The position numbers were made by a program, and so were the translations under genes. A stretch of DNA of 64,000 nt. Origin: Catenulispora rubra (lineage in GTDB: Bacteria > Actinomycetota > Actinomycetes > Streptomycetales > Catenulisporaceae). The notes under the pieces were generated by a model. The model did not search any database and was not told the DNA's origin. It saw only the letters and a program-made list of their open reading frames with translations. Location: the NCBI RefSeq assembly GCF_015356825.1, contig NZ_JAACYW010000003.1, positions 1-64,000 of the forward strand. Reading direction: 5' to 3'. Shown one piece after another: positions 1 to 8,244 of this stretch (position 1 is its first letter; each line of letters opens with the position of its first letter).

Positions 1-124
<124 letters not shown>

Positions 125-157
125 CACGCTTCAAGCGCGTTCCGCGGTGACGGACCG

Positions 158-190
158 CCTGGCGCTCGGCTTGAGGGACCGAGCGCCAGG
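158..190 (+). terminator. Hairpin terminator after the lectin-tailed gene
   Basis: A perfect 12-bp stem (158-169 with 179-190, starting CCTGGCGCTCGG) encloses a 9-base loop. There is no U-tract, as is common for actinobacterial terminators. It lies just after the stop at 124. Confidence 0.7.
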
Positions 191-662
191 CTCCGGCGCC
201 GCAATTGGCGCGACCCCTATTGGTGCCGTGCGACATGTTTCATGACGAAGGCGTGAAACATTCCTTTGGCGCGCCGTGCAGTTGTGGCACTGCTGACGAC
301 AAACAGCAACACAGATGAAACACCCGGATATTTGCACGCGTCAAGAAGATCGGCGGATCCTGCAACAGACTTGCCATCTCTGACCGTGACCAGCAGGAGT
401 CGGCAGCGGACTGGGGCGGGCCCAGTCTGGTACACGACAAGTTGGCCAATGTCGTTGTGCGGGTTGGGATTTCCACTCGACACCTTGCGAAGTACCTCGA
501 TGCGGATTACGTTCTCGGCGACGACAAAAGGCACAGTCGGCCCTTCACGCAACGCAGTAATTCCTTTGGGGCCACCGCCGTACGTGCCTCGGCTCCCGCC
601 ACTCGCGAAGCAGCGCCAGGCCGCAGATCTCGTCGTGCCCAGCCATCGATCGGAGGCACCAC
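191..662. other. Intergenic stretch upstream of the GH2 gene, no supported gene
   Basis: Base composition is visibly lower in GC than in the neighbours. A 111-codon frame from a TTG at 552 to 217 on the minus strand is open, but it has weak third-position GC bias, no clear ribosome binding site and no family I recognise. The stretch presumably holds the promoter of the GH2 gene. A GGAGG at about 653-657 is that gene's ribosome binding site. Confidence 0.4.
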
Positions 663-2774
663 ATGCCCGTCACCCGACGCAGAATCCTTCAGACCGCGCT
701 CACGGCAGCCGCAGTACCCGCCACCGGACTGTCCGTCGCGACGTCGACCGCCCGAGCGGCCACGTCCACTTACACCCCGCCTTCGCCTCGTCAGAGCTTC
801 AGCCTGGACAGCGACTGGCGCTTCGTCCGCACCGATGTGGCCGGCGCTCAGGCCACCGCGTTCGACGACTCCGCCTGGACGCCGATCAGCGTGCCACACA
901 CCTGGAACGCGCTGGACGGCCAGGACGGCGGTAACGACTACTACCGCGGTATCGGCTGGTACCGCCGGCACTTCACTGCCCCGACCGCGCTGGCCGGCAA
1001 GAAGCTGTGGCTGCAGTTCGACGGCGCGAACACGGTCGCCGACGTCTGGGTCAACGGCGTCCACCTCGGCCAGCACCAGGGCGGCTACGCCCGTTTCCGG
1101 TTCGACGCCACCTCCGCCCTCAAGCTCGGCGTGGACAACGTGGTCGCGGTGAAGGTGAACAACGCCCACAACGCGGACATCGCGCCGCTGTCGGCCGACT
1201 TCACGTTCTGCGGTGGCATGTACCGCGACGTCAGCCTTGTGGTGACGGACCCACTCACGATCCGGATGCTGGACTATGCCAGTGACAGCGTCTACGTGCG
1301 GCAGCGCTCGGTGTCCACGAGCAGCGCCACGGTGGACGTGGAGACCAAGTACTGGAACAACTCCGGCAGCACACGGCACGTGCAAGTCCGCACCGTCATC
1401 ACCGATGCCGGCGGCGCGGTAGTCGCCGACACCACCAGCGGGGTGCGCACCGTGGCCGCGGCCGGCGGCGACGAGGTGACTCAGACGGTGACGCTGGCCA
1501 ACCCTCGGCTGTGGCGCGGACGCGCCGACCCCTACCTCTACACGACCACCGTGGAAATCCACGACGCCGACTCGGGCACCGTCGTGGACGCGGTCGCTGT
1601 CCCCCTGGGGCTGCGCTCGTTCAGCCTGGATGCGAACGCCGGCTTCAGTCTCAACGGCGCCCACCTGAGGCTGCACGGCGTGAACCGGCACCAGGACCGG
1701 CTGAACATGGGCTGGGCCGTCAGCCCCGCCGACCACGTCCAGGACTTCGACCTGATGGACGAGATGGGCGTCAACGCCCTGCGCACCGCGCACTACCAGC
1801 AGGCCCAACAGGTCTACAGCCTGGCCGACCAGCGCGGCTACGTGATCTGGGTCGAGATCCCCTTGGTCAACGCCATCACCAACAGCACCACCTTCACCGC
1901 CAACGCCCAGCAGCAACTACGGGAACTGATCCGCCAGAACTTCAACCACCCCTCGATCATGTTCTGGAGCATCGGCAACGAGCAGGGCTCCAACGACACC
2001 GCGACCAACACCCTGCTCGACACCCTCGCCCACCTCGCCGCCACTGAGGACCCGGGCCGGATCTCGACCTACGCCCAGGCCGGCGGCGGCTCGGACACCC
2101 GGGTCACGCACACCCAGACCGCCGGGTTCAACGTCTACAACGGTTGGTACGGCGGCGTCATCACCGACTTCGGCCCTTGGGCCGACAAACTGCACGCCAG
2201 CGAGCCTGCGCGCACCATCGCTGTGAGCGAATACGGCGCCGGCGCCAGCATCTACCAGCACCAGGACAACCCGCCGATTCCGGTCGCCGGCTCCACCTGG
2301 CACCCGGAGGAGTATCAGGCTCTGCTGCACGAGGGGACCTGGAAGCAGATCCAGGCCCGGCCCTACCTGTGGGGCACCTTCGTGTGGAACATGTTCGACT
2401 TCGCCTCCGACGGCCGCCACGAAGGCGACACCCCGGGCCGCAACGACAAGGGCATGGTCACCTACGACCGCGCCGTCCGCAAAGACGCCTTCTACTGGTA
2501 CAAAGCCAACTGGACCACCACCCCGTTCGTCTACATCACCAGCCGCCGCTTCACCAACCGCACCAGCGCAACGACCACCGTGAAGGTCTACGGCAACGTC
2601 GATGCCGCCACGCTCACACTCAACGGCGTATCACAGGGCACCGTCACGTCCGGCGACCACATCTACAACTGGCCGGTCACCCTCGCGCCCGGGTCCAACA
2701 TCGTCACCGTGACCGGCACCCGCGGCGGACTCACTTATACGGACAGCGTGACCTGGACCTATACAAGCTCATAA
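663..2774 (+). CDS. Secreted glycoside hydrolase family 2 enzyme (beta-galactosidase/beta-glucuronidase type)
   Basis: This 703-residue protein has a Tat-type signal: the twin arginine sits in TRRRILQTAL and an alanine-rich stretch ends near residue 32. Then come the GH2 sugar-binding jelly-roll (about 40-190), an immunoglobulin-like domain (190-300) and the TIM barrel (305-610). Glu440 in SIGNEQG is the expected acid/base and Glu523 in VSEYGAG the expected nucleophile. A small beta-sandwich closes the protein. GH2 enzymes remove terminal beta-galactose, beta-glucuronate or beta-mannose; the exact substrate cannot be read from the sequence. GGAGG lies 6 bases before the ATG. The gene stands alone and converges on a marR gene. 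Confidence 0.9.
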   Translation: MPVTRRRILQTALTAAAVPATGLSVATSTARAATSTYTPPSPRQSFSLDSDWRFVRTDVAGAQATAFDDSAWTPISVPHTWNALDGQDGGNDYYRGIGWYRRHFTAPTALAGKKLWLQFDGANTVADVWVNGVHLGQHQGGYARFRFDATSALKLGVDNVVAVKVNNAHNADIAPLSADFTFCGGMYRDVSLVVTDPLTIRMLDYASDSVYVRQRSVSTSSATVDVETKYWNNSGSTRHVQVRTVITDAGGAVVADTTSGVRTVAAAGGDEVTQTVTLANPRLWRGRADPYLYTTTVEIHDADSGTVVDAVAVPLGLRSFSLDANAGFSLNGAHLRLHGVNRHQDRLNMGWAVSPADHVQDFDLMDEMGVNALRTAHYQQAQQVYSLADQRGYVIWVEIPLVNAITNSTTFTANAQQQLRELIRQNFNHPSIMFWSIGNEQGSNDTATNTLLDTLAHLAATEDPGRISTYAQAGGGSDTRVTHTQTAGFNVYNGWYGGVITDFGPWADKLHASEPARTIAVSEYGAGASIYQHQDNPPIPVAGSTWHPEEYQALLHEGTWKQIQARPYLWGTFVWNMFDFASDGRHEGDTPGRNDKGMVTYDRAVRKDAFYWYKANWTTTPFVYITSRRFTNRTSATTTVKVYGNVDAATLTLNGVSQGTVTSGDHIYNWPVTLAPGSNIVTVTGTRGGLTYTDSVTWTYTSS

Positions 2775-2817
2775 GGCTTGACCGCGATTGCCCGGTGAGG
2801 GCCCTCGGGGCCATCGG

Positions 2818-3294
2818 CTACTGGCGGGGCGGGACGTCAGGTGCTGTGGGGTCCAGCGCGTCGTTCACGGCCGCCAGGACGCGGAGCGCGGCGTGCATGT
2901 CGTGGGGGTCGGCCGGCGGCAGGACGGCTGCACGCGCCTGGTGAAACGCGGTGTCGCCGCGTCGTACGAGTTCGGTGCCTGCCGTGGTGAGGGTGAGGGT
3001 GTTCTCGCGGCGGCTGTGCGGGGACGGCTGGACTTCCATCAGGCCGGCGGACACCGCGTTGTCGATCTGGCGGCTGACGGTGCCTTTGGTCAGGCCGAGT
3101 CGGTCGGCGACCTGTTGCTGGTTCATCGGCCCGGGGCGAGCGTCGACCACGGACAGGACGAGGAACTGGGCCAGGGAGATACCCAGCTCCCGCTGGAACA
3201 GCGCCTCCCCGGCGCGGTCCATCAGGCCTGCCACGCGGCGGGTCAGGTACCAGAGCGTGGCCAGGTCGTCCGGCATCGGCGGCGCGGTGTCCAT
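2818..3294 (-). CDS. MarR-family transcriptional regulator
   Basis: This 158-residue winged-helix protein has the MarR layout: an N-terminal dimer helix, then a DNA-binding segment around NQQQVADRLGLTKGTVSRQI, then a wing with SRRENTLTLT. The open frame extends upstream to 3351, but that would place the start inside the operator palindrome, so the ATG at 3294 (MDTAPPMPDD) is preferred. It is transcribed divergently from a quinone-reductase-like gene. This is a common pairing in which the MarR protein represses both genes until an electrophile or phenolic ligand binds. The ligand is not predictable here. Confidence 0.88.
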   Translation of the reverse strand: MDTAPPMPDDLATLWYLTRRVAGLMDRAGEALFQRELGISLAQFLVLSVVDARPGPMNQQQVADRLGLTKGTVSRQIDNAVSAGLMEVQPSPHSRRENTLTLTTAGTELVRRGDTAFHQARAAVLPPADPHDMHAALRVLAAVNDALDPTAPDVPPRQ

Positions 3295-3328
3295 GGTGCC
3301 CAGGGTACTCGCTCGTTTGACAGGCAAC

Positions 3329-3359
3329 AGTTTGAAGTGCAACCGTTGCATGGGAAACT
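3329..3359. promoter_or_regulatory. Probable MarR operator between divergent genes
   Basis: A nested palindrome has core TGCAAC-c-GTTGCA (3338-3350) and outer arms AGTTT and AAACT placed symmetrically four bases out. It sits between the marR start (3294) and the NAD(P)H oxidoreductase start (3384). That is the expected place for an operator controlling both. Confidence 0.7.
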
Positions 3360-3383
3360 ATTTCCACTCGACGGGAGCACCGC

Positions 3384-4073
3384 ATGCGGGTCCTGCTAAT
3401 CCTCGACCACCCCTACACGCTCGCCTCGGCCGAAAACGTCCCGCACCGCCGCAGCTTCACCGCCGCCGTGGCAGCCGCAGCCATCCGCGGAGCTACTGCC
3501 GCCGGGCACCAGGTCGACCTGATCGACCTGGCCGCCGACGGGTTCTCCCCGGCGATGACCGCGGCAGATCTGGCTGCCTGGCGGGCCGCCGGCACCGTCG
3601 ACCCGCAGGTGCGCGACTACCAGCGCCGCTTGTTGACCGCCGACCACCTGGTGTTCGCGTTCCCCGTGTGGTGGGAAGCGATGCCCGCGGCCACAAAGGG
3701 ATTCCTGGACCGCGTACTCACCAAGGGCGTGGTCTTCGCCGAACTGCCCGACGCCAAAGGCAACCCGTTCGGCAACCTGATGCCCCGGCTGCAGGCCGTC
3801 ACCGTCCTGTCTGTCATGACCACCCCGGACAAGGCCTACCGCTGGTGGTACCGCGATCCCCTGACGAAGATCCTGTTCAAGGGCACCTTCGGCAAAATCG
3901 GCATCAGAGACCTGCGGTGGATCAACTTCGACCGCGTCACCGGCATAACCCCTGAACAGCGCGACCGCATGCTCCACGACACCGAGACCCGGTTCACCGC
4001 TCTCGCCCCGACACGGGCCGTCCCACATCCCGAACCGCCCGGCCGGCAGGGCGCCACGCCTGACCACCGTTGA
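3384..4073 (+). CDS. Flavodoxin-fold NAD(P)H quinone oxidoreductase (MdaB/KefF type)
   Basis: This 229-residue cytosolic flavoprotein starts MRVLLILDHPY, the usual first strand and phosphate loop of the flavodoxin-like NAD(P)H dehydrogenase family. FAFPVWWEAMPAATKGFLDRV is the diagnostic family motif around residues 90-115 (shown here slightly extended around its FPVWW core). Members transfer two electrons from NAD(P)H to quinones through FMN or FAD and are often induced by quinone stress. GGGAG lies 6 bases before the ATG. The divergent marR gene and the palindrome between them suggest repression by that MarR protein. Confidence 0.87.
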   Translation: MRVLLILDHPYTLASAENVPHRRSFTAAVAAAAIRGATAAGHQVDLIDLAADGFSPAMTAADLAAWRAAGTVDPQVRDYQRRLLTADHLVFAFPVWWEAMPAATKGFLDRVLTKGVVFAELPDAKGNPFGNLMPRLQAVTVLSVMTTPDKAYRWWYRDPLTKILFKGTFGKIGIRDLRWINFDRVTGITPEQRDRMLHDTETRFTALAPTRAVPHPEPPGRQGATPDHR

Positions 4074-4199
4074 AACGGACGACGTCCGGCCATGACCAAC
4101 GACGCGACCCGACACACCAGCAGCCGTAACATCCGCAGGGCGAGGCTCAGCCGGTGGCGGAACATCGCGCCCTGAACGCGCAGCCGGCTGCGAAACGCC

Positions 4200-4440
4200 G
4201 AACAGCTGCGCCGACGTGGCCAGGCCTGTCGACAGCACCCTGATGTCGACACCCGGGATCGGCCCGGTCATGGCCGCCCGGCTGATCGTCCCGCACCGAG
4301 AACATCGACCGGTCCTCCACCGCGGCAGCCTAGGCGAACTACTTCGGCACCGCACCGATCGAAGCCGCCGACGCGGACAAGTCACGCCCACCGCCTCTCA
4401 CACAAAGGCGACCCCACGACCCGGACCACATGACAGGCAC
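4200..4440 (+). pseudogene. Decayed IS110-family transposase fragment
   Basis: Successive pieces of an IS110/IS116/IS902 C-terminal domain appear in three frames. ACRQHPD (about 4221-4243) leads into STPGIGPVMAARL, the helix-hairpin-helix signature, in another frame (about 4243-4281). A third frame gives STAAA-stop-ANYFGTAPIEA and DKSR (about 4314-4386), and HRLSHKGD follows after a further shift (about 4388-4411). The order matches intact IS110 transposases, so this is an old insertion reduced to its last roughly 90 codons with several frameshifts and a stop. The N-terminal DEDD catalytic part is gone, and no terminal repeats are visible. Confidence 0.72.
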
Positions 4441-5011
4441 AAATGCACCCCGGGCTCAGAGTGAGGAGCAACCCCGGAGCGGTTCACCAGGGCGCGGCTG
4501 GCTTCGCCAGTTACCGCGAGGCCCAGATCACGGTGTTCGGATCCGCCGACCGCCACAACACCTGCAGACGCTCCCGTCTAAGACAGAACTCTCCGATCGC
4601 CTACGAGAACACCTTGATCGAGAAGTCGGCTGAACCCCTGTCCGATGTTCGAGATCAAGGCCCGTTGAACGTCATCCTCGCGAAGCGCGCGTATTTGGCA
4701 AACCCGCGTCCATTGTTGCCATGCAGCCTTGACGCCTTCCGCGCAACAACTTTACGATCCCCTCACGATTCAGACATGTTACAGGCAAGTCACATGCTGA
4801 ATCTGACGACGTTTCGGCGAGGCCGCCCAGACGCAGTGGACGCCTTGCGGGGTGCGCGGCCCGGATTGCAGGCGCCCAGTCTGGGCCGCAGGCAGGCGGC
4901 TTGCAAGAGCCTGCGCGATTTCCTCGACCGAATACGCTGCCGACGCATTCTGCGTTCCGATCAGATGTCGTCACAAAGTCTCAGCACCACTACACTCAAT
5001 GAGGGGTAGAA
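4441..5011. other. Gene-free stretch between the IS110 relic and the GH67 gene
   Basis: Frames here are open (for example 4443-5009) but show poor codon bias and no recognisable protein. It is probably degenerate DNA plus the promoter of the GH67 gene. The GAGGGG at 5001-5006 is that gene's ribosome binding site. Confidence 0.4.
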
Positions 5012-7150
5012 ATGAGCCGGATATCACGCCGAGGCCTGCTGCAAACTGTGGGCGTTGTCGCCCTTGCCGGCGGCACCGTCGGCGTATCCACTTCGGTCGG
5101 TAACGCTGCTCCGATCGGCAAAGCTGCCGCGGGCAACCCGCCCCCCGATGAGGACGGCCACGAACTATGGCTGCGCTACCGGCTCATCAGTGACCAGACA
5201 CTGCTGAGCGCCTACCGCAGTGCCGTGTCGTACCTGGTTGTCGAGGCAGCCGGCGCCATGGTTCGGTCCGCCGCGGAGGAACTGACCTCCGGCCTGCGGA
5301 GCCTGCTCGGACAGGCGATCCGTACCGAAGGGAGTGTGACCGGGCCCGGCGCGGTGGTCCTGGGAACCCTGGCCGCCTCTCCCGTCGTCGCCCGTACCTT
5401 CCAATCGGACAAACTGAAGTCGCTGGGAGACGAGGGTTTCGCCATCCGCACCACCGGCTACGGGCCCGGGAGGGTCACGGTGATCGCCAGCACCGGAGCC
5501 GCCGGAGTGCTCTACGGCGCGTTCGCGTTCCTGCGCCTGCTCCAGACCGGCAGCGCCATCGATCATCTCGACATCGCCGAGTCTCCCGCCAACCCGGTCC
5601 GCATGCTCGACCACTGGGACAACCTCGATGGGAGCGTCGAGCGCGGCTACGGCGGCCAGTCCATATTCTGGTCCAACGGCACCTGCGTGACGACCCCGAG
5701 CCGGCATCAGGCCTACGCCCGCGCCGCAGCTTCGATCGGCATCAACGCCGTGTGCGTCACCAATGTCAACGCGAACCGGTCGGCCAACAAGAAGCTCCTC
5801 GACTCCGCCCGCGACGCCGACCTCGTCAAACTCGCCGACCGGTTGCGTCCTTACGGCATCCGCCTGTTCATCAGCCCGAGCTTCGCCAGCCCGATGACGG
5901 TCGGCGGACTTCCGACCGCCGACCCTGTCAACCATGCGGTGCGAGCATGGTGGGCAAAGACGGCCGACCGGCTCTACGCCGCCATCCCCGACTTCGGCGG
6001 ATTCCTCATCAAAGCCGACTCCGAAGGCGAGCCGGGGCCCGTGACCTATGGCCGCACCCACGCCCAGGGCGCCAACATGATCGCCGCCGCCCTCAACAAC
6101 CACGGGGGTCTGGTCTTCTGGCGGGCCTTCGTGTACGGCGTCGGCGATCCCGACCGGGCCAAGGAGTCCTACGAACTCTTCACGCCGCTCGACGGGTCCT
6201 TCGCCTCCAACGTCATCGTGCAGATCAAGAACGGTCCCGTCGACTTCCAGGTGCGCGAACCGATCCACCCGCTCTTCGGAGCGATGCCGCACACCAATCT
6301 GACCTGCGAACTGGAGATCACCCAGGAGTACACCGGCCAGTCCACCGACCTGTGCTACCTGGTACCGCAGTGGAAGACGTACCTGGACACGCCCGTCACC
6401 GACGACGGCACCCGCTTGAGGGACCTGCTCTCGCGCTACCGGCACGGCGGGTTCGCCGGAGTCGCAGGCTTCGGCGACGACGCCGACTGGACCGGCCACC
6501 ACCTGGCGGCCGCGAACGCCTACGGGTTCGGACGACTCGCCTGGGACCCCGGTCTGGACGAGAGCGTCATCACCGAGGAATGGATCCGGCCAACCTTCGG
6601 CACGGACCCCGTCGTCGTGGAGACCATCACCACACTGCTGCGTACGTCGTGGCCCACGTACGAGGACTACACATCCCCGCTGGGATTGGGAATGCTCTGC
6701 AATCAGGGCGACCACTTCTATCCCGAACCGCGGGTCCGTGCCTCGACCACCCACGCGGACGCACATGGTGTCGGCTACGACCGCACCCGGGCAACCGGCT
6801 CCGGATACAGCCACGAGTACGCCCCGGGCATCGCGACGATCTTCGAAGAGATCACGACCACGCCGGAGAACCTGCTGCTGTTCTTCCACCACGTGCCGTA
6901 CACCTATCGCCTGAAGTCCGGGAAGACGGTCATCCAGCACATCTACGACACCCACTACGACGGTGCGGCTCGCGTCGTGCTGTACTCCCAGGCCTGGGCC
7001 CGGCTGGAGGGACACATCGACCAGCGACGCTTCCACGAGGTGGCGCAGAAGTTCGCTGGCCAGATCACCCATTCGGCGCTGTGGCGCGACTCGATCGTCG
7101 GCTACTTCAACAAACTCTCCGGCATCGCCGACACGGTCAAGCGCCGGTAG
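5012..7150 (+). CDS. Secreted GH67 alpha-glucuronidase
   Basis: This 712-residue enzyme removes (4-O-methyl-)D-glucuronic acid from glucuronoxylan fragments. The N-terminus SRRGLLQTVGVVALAGG is a Tat signal. The core holds the GH67 hallmark HWDNLDGSVERGYGG (about 195-210). Glu338 in KADSEGEPG, Asp411 in NGPVDFQVRE and Glu439 in EITQEYTG have exactly the spacing of the three catalytic acids known in Cellvibrio GlcA67A (E292, D365, E393), so the enzyme should be active. Length agrees with the family. Export is notable because many bacterial GH67 enzymes are cytosolic. It converges on the uronate-oxidation operon that would consume its product. GAGGGG lies 5 bases before the ATG. Confidence 0.93.
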   Translation: MSRISRRGLLQTVGVVALAGGTVGVSTSVGNAAPIGKAAAGNPPPDEDGHELWLRYRLISDQTLLSAYRSAVSYLVVEAAGAMVRSAAEELTSGLRSLLGQAIRTEGSVTGPGAVVLGTLAASPVVARTFQSDKLKSLGDEGFAIRTTGYGPGRVTVIASTGAAGVLYGAFAFLRLLQTGSAIDHLDIAESPANPVRMLDHWDNLDGSVERGYGGQSIFWSNGTCVTTPSRHQAYARAAASIGINAVCVTNVNANRSANKKLLDSARDADLVKLADRLRPYGIRLFISPSFASPMTVGGLPTADPVNHAVRAWWAKTADRLYAAIPDFGGFLIKADSEGEPGPVTYGRTHAQGANMIAAALNNHGGLVFWRAFVYGVGDPDRAKESYELFTPLDGSFASNVIVQIKNGPVDFQVREPIHPLFGAMPHTNLTCELEITQEYTGQSTDLCYLVPQWKTYLDTPVTDDGTRLRDLLSRYRHGGFAGVAGFGDDADWTGHHLAAANAYGFGRLAWDPGLDESVITEEWIRPTFGTDPVVVETITTLLRTSWPTYEDYTSPLGLGMLCNQGDHFYPEPRVRASTTHADAHGVGYDRTRATGSGYSHEYAPGIATIFEEITTTPENLLLFFHHVPYTYRLKSGKTVIQHIYDTHYDGAARVVLYSQAWARLEGHIDQRRFHEVAQKFAGQITHSALWRDSIVGYFNKLSGIADTVKRR

Positions 7151-7368
7151 CCGCGCCAGTCGATAACGAACGCGGCGTTCCCCTTCGCGGTCCGGCGTGC
7201 AACGCCTGCATTCGGTCGCGCTGGGAGCCGGTTCGGGCTCTGGTAACCGTGCGGCACGGGAACGGTCCCCTTCCTCCCTGCGGAATCGGACGAGGTTTTG
7301 TGCCTGGTCGGCTTCTCCACCACGCCAGCTCCGGACCTGAGATGGCAAAGCCCGGCGCGCGCCGCGGA

Positions 7369-7399
7369 CCCGGGGCCCACCGCCTGGTGGAGCCCCGGG
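7369..7399. terminator. Bidirectional hairpin terminator between GH67 and the uronate operon
   Basis: An 8-bp arm CCCGGGGC (7369-7376) plus CCACC pair with GGTGG and GCCCCGGG (7392-7399) around a 4-base loop, with one bulged A. It lies between two convergent transcription units. Confidence 0.65.
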
Positions 7400-7434
7400 A
7401 CCCCAGCCGGCACGACAGCCCGGACCAGAACGGA

Positions 7435-8244
7435 TCAGTCGGGCCTGCGCACCGTGAAGTCGCCGCCGAGAAACACCGCCTCCGGGTCGTCCGGAAGCTG
7501 CGGCGCCAGCCCGGCCAGCAGCTCGGCGGCATGGACCTCGGAGTCGTCCTTCGGCTCGAAGCCCAGGCGGCGCGCGGGGGCGAGGTCCCACCAGGCGCGG
7601 GTGTTCGCGGAGACGCCGTAGACGATCTCGTACTTGAAATCCGCGACGAGGAGGGCGTTGAACAGCCGTACAGCGTCGCCCGGACTGAGCCAGGTGGCGA
7701 GCATCCGCCGGGTGAACGGCTGCGCGTAGCACGCACCGATCCGGACACAGGCCACCGACATGTCGTGGCGGTCCGCGTAGAACGAGCCGAGCGCCTCGCC
7801 GAAGATTTTGCTGACTCCGTAGTACGTATCGGGACGGGGACGGACGTCCACGCTGACGTCCTCGTCGACGAAATCGGCTCGCCGGTGGTAGCCGACGGCA
7901 TGGTTGCTGCTCGCGTAGACCACACGCCTGACACCGGCACGGCGTGCGGCCTCGAAGACCTCGTAGGTGCCGAAGATGTTCACGTGCAGGATCTTCGGGA
8001 ACCGGGCCTCGACCGGGATGCCCGCGAGATGAATCACCGCGTCGACGCCTGCCATGGCTTCGTCCAGAGCGGCGGCGTCCGTGATGTCGCCGACGATCCA
8101 GTCCTCGCCCGGCTCACTCGGCGCGGCCAGGTCGAACCCGCGGATCGTCCAGCCCAGATCGGCCAGGCCATCGCGCACGAGGGCACCCACGCCGCCGGCG
8201 ATACCCGTGATCAGCACCGTCTTCGACGGGGAATGCTCAGTCAC
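7435..8244 (-). CDS. udh: Uronate dehydrogenase
   Basis: This 269-residue short-chain dehydrogenase/epimerase-fold enzyme oxidises D-glucuronate or D-galacturonate to the aldarolactone with NAD+. The dinucleotide loop is GIAGGVG. The active-site YxxxK is in YYGVSKIFGEA, and SSNHAVGYH is characteristic of uronate dehydrogenases. The GTG at 8244 overlaps the stop of the upstream aldehyde dehydrogenase gene by 8 bases; a TTG two codons earlier is an alternative with a better-placed GGAAAG. It is the last gene of a five-gene operon carrying the whole oxidative route to 2-oxoglutarate. Confidence 0.88.
   Translation of the reverse strand: MTEHSPSKTVLITGIAGGVGALVRDGLADLGWTIRGFDLAAPSEPGEDWIVGDITDAAALDEAMAGVDAVIHLAGIPVEARFPKILHVNIFGTYEVFEAARRAGVRRVVYASSNHAVGYHRRADFVDEDVSVDVRPRPDTYYGVSKIFGEALGSFYADRHDMSVACVRIGACYAQPFTRRMLATWLSPGDAVRLFNALLVADFKYEIVYGVSANTRAWWDLAPARRLGFEPKDDSEVHAAELLAGLAPQLPDDPEAVFLGGDFTVRRPD

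Noticed and set aside
315-327. GATGAAACACCCG occurs here and near 56130
   Set aside because: A single shared 13-mer is expected by chance in 64 kb.
217-552. Minus-strand frame of 111 codons upstream of the GH2 gene
   Set aside because: It has a TTG start, no ribosome binding site, weak codon bias and no recognised motif; it is kept only as part of the intergenic description.
4443-5009. Plus-strand frame of 188 codons ending just before the GH67 gene
   Set aside because: Composition and codon use are unlike real genes here; no family resemblance; it overlaps the GH67 promoter region.
5165-7732. 855-codon minus-strand frame opposite GH67
   Set aside because: The plus strand encodes GH67 with all catalytic residues; the antisense frame has no motif and runs into udh.
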